DNA from: Glandiceps talaboti
Lineage: Eukaryota > Hemichordata > Enteropneusta > Spengelidae
DNA: 64,000 nucleotides
Assembly: GCF_964340395.1 (NCBI RefSeq)
Contig: NC_135558.1
Span: 9,962,001 to 10,026,000, forward strand
Direction of reading: 5' to 3'
Positions 61,735-64,000 of this stretch are shown here, piece after piece. How positions within the stretch are numbered: position 1 is the first letter of the stretch; each line of letters starts with the position of its first letter. Both the position numbers and the translations under genes were made by a program. Under the pieces are notes generated by a model. That model did no database searches, was not told where the DNA came from, and saw only the letters and a program-made list of their open reading frames with translations.

Positions 61735-63604
61735 CACATACATACATATTTGAAATATTACACATTTCTAAAGATAGTGATATGGATATGTGATACATGT
61801 ACAAAAAATTGTACATATTTGAGGCGATTTTCTCAGCATGAGTGCATTTCCTAATACATGTAGCTTTGTTCTTTTGATGTTGACTTGAATAATACTTACA
61901 CTGTAGGTATTTTCCTGTTAACTAATTCAAGTAATCAAATGATTAACGAGCCGCATCACAAGGACATTATTATTTACATATTAGTTAATAAGCTGAGTTT
62001 CATATCAAGAACATGAAATGATAATTCATAGACCTATCCAGTGGTGGAAGGGCTATGGATAATTACTATTATTAAATTTCATCACAGACTTGCTAATAAC
62101 TTGTAATATTGTAGAAAGTGAAATGTTATATTAAGCTGCCACGTAACTCTAAAATATGAAAATGTTTTCTATGAAAATGAGATTGGTATTCAAATAATTC
62201 CACAGTATGATGCAATGCATGTGTGCCACTCTATAATAGTAAAAGTATGCGTTATAGTTTACACAGCTGTGGTTTTGTTAATACATGTAGTTATGACATT
62301 TTTGCCATTATTTCTTGGTATTTTTATTCAAACAAAAACACAGCTTGCTTTCATTCTCTTCTCTTCATATTTTTTTTCACAACACATCTGTTTGAACTAG
62401 AACAATATATTCATTGGAAATACTCTAAATCTTTGCTTCCAATTACATTTGTAATGTCTGCTATTTTTGTATGTTTATTTTTCCATGAAAATGAATCTCC
62501 AGTGAATATACTTTTTGTACTCATAGTGACCATTTAAATTAGTGAAAATTAGATCCAGGCATAACAGCCATGTTTTTTTTTTGTAAAATTGAAATCCCTT
62601 GAAAACATCTATTGCTATAATAATATGGCAGCAGAAGATAGTGAACAGACATCACCATCACAAACCAACACATAACTAGCACAAACCAACTTATAACCAG
62701 TACAAACCAACACATTACCAGCACATAACTAGTACAAACCAACTTATAACCAGTACAAACCAACACATTACCAGCACATAACTAGTACAAACCAACTTAT
62801 AACCAGCACAAACCAACACATAACCAGCACAAACCAGTACAAACCAACACATAACCAGTACAAACCAACACATAACCAGCACAAACCAACACATAACCAG
62901 CACAAACCTATTTCAACCGTATCACCTTATATCAGTTAACAGATTCTATACTTTTCACTTGTCTTCAAGAAGCATTACAATTAGAAAATTTGTGGAATCA
63001 GAAAATCAGATTATTTTATTCATTTTGTTTTTCAATGCTGTGGGAAGTTTATGTTTTAATCATCTCTAGTCCTGACTGGAATTCAGTTCAGTACCGACTT
63101 TGAGTGACTGCAATCACAACATAACTAGTGAAGTGTGGAAAGCCAAATAAACAGTTTGCAATATCAAGGCCCCAATTCATGATACATGTATTATACATAC
63201 ATTTTGTATATACAGACAAACTTGTAGACAAACATGTAGCAGCCACCCAGGGGACTGACATAAAGTGGTCGTTATAGGGAGGTGGCCATTCTGTCGAGGG
63301 TTATGATTATGATATTAACTCATGCTAGAGAGTCAAAATAGAACATGGTCGACTTTCATACTGTTGTGTATCTCGACCAAGAAATTTTACAATTATTGTT
63401 AATATAATGCGACCTGATAAAATTCTATTTCAGATACATGTATGATTTATATCATTAATAATACAAGTACTTGTCAGAATGAAAAGTGTGAGTTTAAAAT
63501 GTCAGTGAAGTGATCATTTGTGACAAATCTTGTGAAAACTGAAGACAGTTTGACTTACCATGTAGGAGTCATATGCATGGTTGAACATTTCCACTACCTG
63601 CCTC
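45285..63604 (-). CDS. EDEM3: EDEM3 orthologue (ER degradation-enhancing alpha-mannosidase-like 3), 5'-partial, 19 coding exons in window
   Basis: EDEM3 acts in the ER lumen, trimming mannose from N-glycans of misfolded glycoproteins to send them to ER-associated degradation; that role is family knowledge. The sequence gives 19 exons with GT-AG borders and agreeing phases, 1,134 codons plus stop. Counting from the first complete codon, residues 1 to about 445 are a GH47 catalytic domain (motifs [58 protein letters not shown]). About 630-745 form a protease-associated (PA) domain, and 746-1134 an acidic then Gln/His-rich tail ending KDEL. Human EDEM3, recalled from memory, has the same domain order and KDEL end in about 930 residues, so this protein is longer, mainly through the tail. 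The signal-peptide exon lies past position 64000. Orthology to EDEM3 rather than EDEM1/2 rests on the PA domain plus KDEL. Confidence 0.95.
46819..47314. mobile_element. 496-bp non-autonomous element with perfect 11-bp target duplication, in an EDEM3 intron
   Basis: Identical 11-bp direct repeats ACTTTTAAGAT flank it at 46808-46818 and 47315-47325. The ends form short imperfect terminal inverted repeats (AGTCT..., GCTAG). Each end contains its own hairpin: 46829-46907 has arms CTAGCCCTCGGATGTTC and GAACATCCGAGGTCTAG, and 47225-47305 has arms ending GTTCGGGC and GCCCGAAC. GACATTCGCTAGAC occurs inverted between the two halves. It has no coding frame. It lies between EDEM3 exons 18 and 19. The superfamily is not assigned; an 11-bp duplication is long and nearest to Mutator-like elements. 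Confidence 0.75.
47851..48079 (-). CDS. EDEM3: EDEM3 exon 18 of 19
   Basis: The exon encodes [20 protein letters not shown] through [20 protein letters not shown] and LVDKAKTV, the second half of the PA domain. [14 protein letters not shown] closely matches vertebrate EDEM3. The acceptor is AACCCTCAG and the donor GTGAGT; ends in phase 1. Confidence 0.95.
48082..48508. repeat. Tandem repeat of GGTTGAAAGGTCAA-type units in an EDEM3 intron
   Basis: Short units of about 20 bp form a higher-order period of about 150 bp; GGTCAAGCTACAAGGTTAG recurs near 48160, 48320 and 48460. Confidence 0.85.
48737..48856 (-). CDS. EDEM3: EDEM3 exon 17 of 19
   Basis: The exon encodes [20 protein letters not shown] through [14 protein letters not shown], the first half of the PA domain. 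RG.C.F is the typical PA turn. The acceptor is CATTTCAG and the donor GTAAG; 40 codons. Confidence 0.94.
49212..49318 (-). CDS. EDEM3: EDEM3 exon 16 of 19
   Basis: The exon encodes [20 protein letters not shown], then [22 protein letters not shown] and [10 protein letters not shown] are EDEM3 signatures just before the PA domain. The acceptor is TACTCTAG and the donor GTAAGT. Confidence 0.94.
49848..49929 (-). CDS. EDEM3: EDEM3 exon 15 of 19
   Basis: The exon encodes [20 protein letters not shown], then [16 protein letters not shown] is shared with vertebrate EDEM3. The acceptor is TTTGTTAG and the donor GTAAAT; ends in phase 1. Confidence 0.92.
50058..50215. repeat. Tandem repeat, unit about 52 bp, 3 copies, EDEM3 intron
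   Basis: CATTTTCATGGCAAAATTAC and CATCCTTGGCCAATCAC blocks recur. Confidence 0.85.
50329..50467 (-). CDS. EDEM3: EDEM3 exon 14 of 19
   Basis: The exon encodes [20 protein letters not shown] through [20 protein letters not shown] and HTASQ. The acceptor is ATCGGTAG and the donor GTTAGT, a weaker donor. The LKKMG...DGRVQL pattern matches EDEM3. Confidence 0.93.
50871..51084. repeat. Inverted repeat with about 82-bp arms in an EDEM3 intron
   Basis: Arm 50871-50952 is inverted at 51003-51084; the core TATCAAGTGTAAAAGTATAC is identical in both. The spacer is about 50 bp. The distal part of the right arm is duplicated in tandem at 51094-51151. Probably a MITE plus a later tandem duplication. Confidence 0.75.
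51364..51542 (-). CDS. EDEM3: EDEM3 exon 13 of 19
   Basis: The exon encodes [20 protein letters not shown] through [14 protein letters not shown], the linker after GH47. The two Cys-Pro pairs match the CPN and CPR spots of vertebrate EDEM3. The acceptor is GGTTACAG and the donor GTAAAT. Confidence 0.9.
51975..52058. repeat. Dispersed repeat, EDEM3 intron (pair with 57409-57486)
   Basis: GCGCCCTCACACATC and ACGTATCTTA.AGTCTA match the copy at 57409-57486 in another intron, in the same orientation. Confidence 0.6.
52151..52319 (-). CDS. EDEM3: EDEM3 exon 12 of 19
   Basis: The exon encodes [20 protein letters not shown] and [10 protein letters not shown], the end of the GH47 domain; the Thr-Glu of TTEAH belongs to the calcium/catalytic site of the family. 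It then runs into a divergent linker with two possible N-glycosylation sites (NKS, NNT). The acceptor is TATTTCAG and the donor GTAAGT. Confidence 0.95.
52702..52826 (-). CDS. EDEM3: EDEM3 exon 11 of 19
   Basis: The exon encodes [20 protein letters not shown], then [20 protein letters not shown] and D, ending in phase 2. The acceptor is CTTCCAG and the donor GTAAG. Confidence 0.95.
53196..53279 (-). CDS. EDEM3: EDEM3 exon 10 of 19
   Basis: The exon encodes [20 protein letters not shown], then [15 protein letters not shown] is the GH47 segment carrying a catalytic-site Glu. The acceptor is AATGCAG and the donor GTAAAT; 28 codons. Confidence 0.95.
53966..54049 (-). CDS. EDEM3: EDEM3 exon 9 of 19
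   Basis: The exon encodes [20 protein letters not shown], then KKHNFLPE. The acceptor is CATTTCAG and the donor GTATGT; 28 codons. Confidence 0.95.
54130..54480. repeat. Imperfect (CAC/CAT)n trinucleotide tract in an EDEM3 intron
   Basis: About 350 bp of CACCAC and CATCAT triplets with interruptions. Met-Val or Ser-Pro frames here are artefacts. Confidence 0.95.
54542..54667 (-). CDS. EDEM3: EDEM3 exon 8 of 19
   Basis: The exon encodes [20 protein letters not shown] through [13 protein letters not shown], a conserved GH47 core segment. The acceptor is CATTCCAG and the donor GTAGGT; 42 codons, phase 0 on both sides. Confidence 0.95.
55105..55202 (-). CDS. EDEM3: EDEM3 exon 7 of 19
   Basis: The exon encodes [20 protein letters not shown], then [12 protein letters not shown]. 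The residue before SGVGAGID is split across introns and reads Glu here, where vertebrate EDEM3 has Asp (from memory). The acceptor is TACTCCAG and the donor GTGAGT. Confidence 0.95.
55496..55601 (-). CDS. EDEM3: EDEM3 exon 6 of 19
   Basis: The exon encodes [20 protein letters not shown] through [11 protein letters not shown] and ends in phase 1 before GTAGGT. The acceptor is TTTTACAG. Confidence 0.94.
55667..55762. repeat. 25-bp minisatellite, 4 copies, EDEM3 intron
   Basis: The unit is CAAATCCATATTGATAATTT plus about five bases. Confidence 0.92.
56081..56215 (-). CDS. EDEM3: EDEM3 exon 5 of 19
   Basis: The exon encodes [20 protein letters not shown], then [20 protein letters not shown]. 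The acceptor is ATTACCAG and the donor GTGAGA; exactly 45 codons. The two Cys in DTCTACAGT are conserved in EDEM/Htm1 proteins. Confidence 0.95.
56407..56560 (-). CDS. EDEM3: EDEM3 exon 4 of 19
   Basis: The exon encodes [14 protein letters not shown] through [16 protein letters not shown] and [15 protein letters not shown]. The acceptor is TTCTACAG and the donor GTAAGT; length 154 bp, phase consistent with exons 3 and 5. Confidence 0.95.
56660..56765. repeat. Microsatellites (AC)n and (ACAG)n, EDEM3 intron
   Basis: Interrupted AC run followed by a short ACAG run. Confidence 0.95.
57034..57186 (-). CDS. EDEM3: EDEM3 exon 3 of 19
   Basis: The exon encodes [20 protein letters not shown] through [13 protein letters not shown]. 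The Glu of VFETNIR matches the position of the acidic residue mutated to inactivate mammalian EDEMs (from memory). The acceptor is TTTTCAG and the donor GTATGT; length 153 bp. Confidence 0.95.
57409..57486. repeat. Dispersed repeat, EDEM3 intron (pair with 51975-52058)
   Basis: It contains ATGCCATGACGGGGCGCCCT and CACACATCGATCAACCCCTC. It aligns along its length with 51975-52058. Confidence 0.6.
58624..58696 (-). repeat. tRNA-derived sequence (SINE head or decayed tRNA), minus strand
   Basis: An A box (TAGCATTGTTGG, 58678-58689) and a B box (GGTTTGAGTCC, 58635-58645) are spaced 44 bases start to start, as in a real tRNA. The acceptor ends (GGTGTGG and TCTTGGC) do not pair, so this is not a functional tRNA gene. 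Confidence 0.55.
59055..59155 (-). CDS. EDEM3: EDEM3 exon 2 of 19
   Basis: The exon encodes [20 protein letters not shown] and continues to DDALGK. The acceptor is TCTATAG and the donor GTGAGT. The [10 protein letters not shown] block is a hallmark of EDEM-type GH47 proteins. Confidence 0.95.
60737..60845. mobile_element. Decayed hAT terminus, EDEM3 intron
   Basis: CAGGGCTTGAAATTAAC differs by one base from the terminal repeat of the element at 25440. It is followed by GGTAGTCC...GGCTACC and GGTAGTCCC motifs like that element's subterminal repeats, then an 18-C run. No matching other end was found nearby, so this is a fragment or solo end. Confidence 0.7.
61425..61755. repeat. Microsatellites (AC)n and (CATA)n, EDEM3 intron
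   Basis: An AC run, then about 260 bp dominated by CATA with a GTAC patch at 61672-61690. Confidence 0.97.
62655..62908. repeat. Minisatellite of ACAAACCAACACATAACCAG type, about 12 units
   Basis: Units of about 20 bp occur in several variants (ACACAT, ACTTAT), with a higher-order duplication of about 60 bp near 62690-62810. Confidence 0.92.
63559..63604 (-). CDS. EDEM3: EDEM3 exon 1 of 19 in window
   Basis: The 46-bp exon encodes [15 protein letters not shown], the start of the GH47 domain. It begins with the last base of a split codon after acceptor ...TTACCAG and ends in phase 0 before GTAAG. The upstream exon with the signal peptide was not found in the remaining 396 bases. Confidence 0.9.
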
Positions 63605-64000
63605 CTGGTAATGAAGAGAAAAAATAGTAAATTTTAGGTCAGTTTTCCAAACATGATAGTCTGGGCATGCTGTTTTTTATTTATGTATTTTTAGCAATAC
63701 AATACTGCTATAGAGTACAACACAACAACAACCCACATTTCATTTTGTGTATTTTATTCATGTACATTCGTTACATGGGCAAGGATAAATCAGTCAACTG
63801 TTTCAATATTTGCCTAGGGAGGTACATTTTTGTAAGGTAAAGTCTACTTGAGTATAGTTACTTTACCTGGATTCCCATCATTAATTTATGGTAGATACAG
63901 ACATATGGAAAAATTATGTCACCGCTTTCTCCTATTCTTATCCAGGGTTCCAAACCTGAGCAAAAATTATATAACTGCACACCATTGCGTAATCTAACCG

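Noticed and set aside
62655-62908. CRISPR-like or coding repeat
   Set aside because: Contiguous variants of a 20-bp unit; a minisatellite.
63605-64000. Search for the EDEM3 signal-peptide exon
   Set aside because: A CAG|GTAAAG donor-like site is present on the minus strand, but no hydrophobic ATG-started stretch precedes it in the right phase.

Overview
This is a window of an animal nuclear genome, AT-rich and dense in introns and repeats, most likely from a marine invertebrate. The evidence is GT-AG introns, a spliced EDEM3-type gene, long-unit tandem repeats, microsatellites, DNA transposons, and heavy use of the palindromes TACATGTA and TGTACA. I cannot name the phylum from sequence alone. 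There are no bacterial operons, no CRISPR array and no rRNA genes.

Right third (about 45.2-64 kb, minus strand): one gene, an EDEM3 orthologue (ER degradation-enhancing alpha-mannosidase-like 3). I resolved 19 coding exons with GT-AG borders and matching phases; together they encode the last 1,134 residues. The order is a GH47 glycosidase domain, a linker, a PA domain, an acidic stretch, and a long Gln/His-rich tail ending in the ER-retrieval signal KDEL. The exon with the start codon and signal peptide lies beyond the right edge. The introns hold a miniature transposon with a perfect 11-bp target duplication, an inverted repeat with a duplicated arm, a decayed hAT end, minisatellites and microsatellites.

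Centre (25.4-29.6 kb, plus strand): a hAT transposon with matching terminal inverted repeats and one uninterrupted 712-codon transposase frame. It has a CCHH-type zinc finger, the catalytic acidic residues and a hAT dimerisation domain. It sits inside a 25-bp minisatellite, part of which lies on each side.

Rest of the left 45 kb: no protein-coding gene could be supported. It is a mosaic of degenerate tandem repeats (units of about 80-290 bp), microsatellites, homopolymer C runs (one of 53 C) and non-autonomous inverted-repeat elements. The latter include a three-copy family with TA target sites, a two-copy family with 123-bp terminal inverted repeats, a hAT-like element, and a 117-bp almost perfect hairpin. 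A CpG-richer patch at 36.35-36.96 kb, with a palindromic CRE and a good minus-strand splice donor, looks like the promoter and non-coding first exon of another gene; its later exons were not found.

I saw no clearly new multi-gene system. The best leads are the structured mobile elements, the long hairpin and the enlarged Gln-rich tail of EDEM3.
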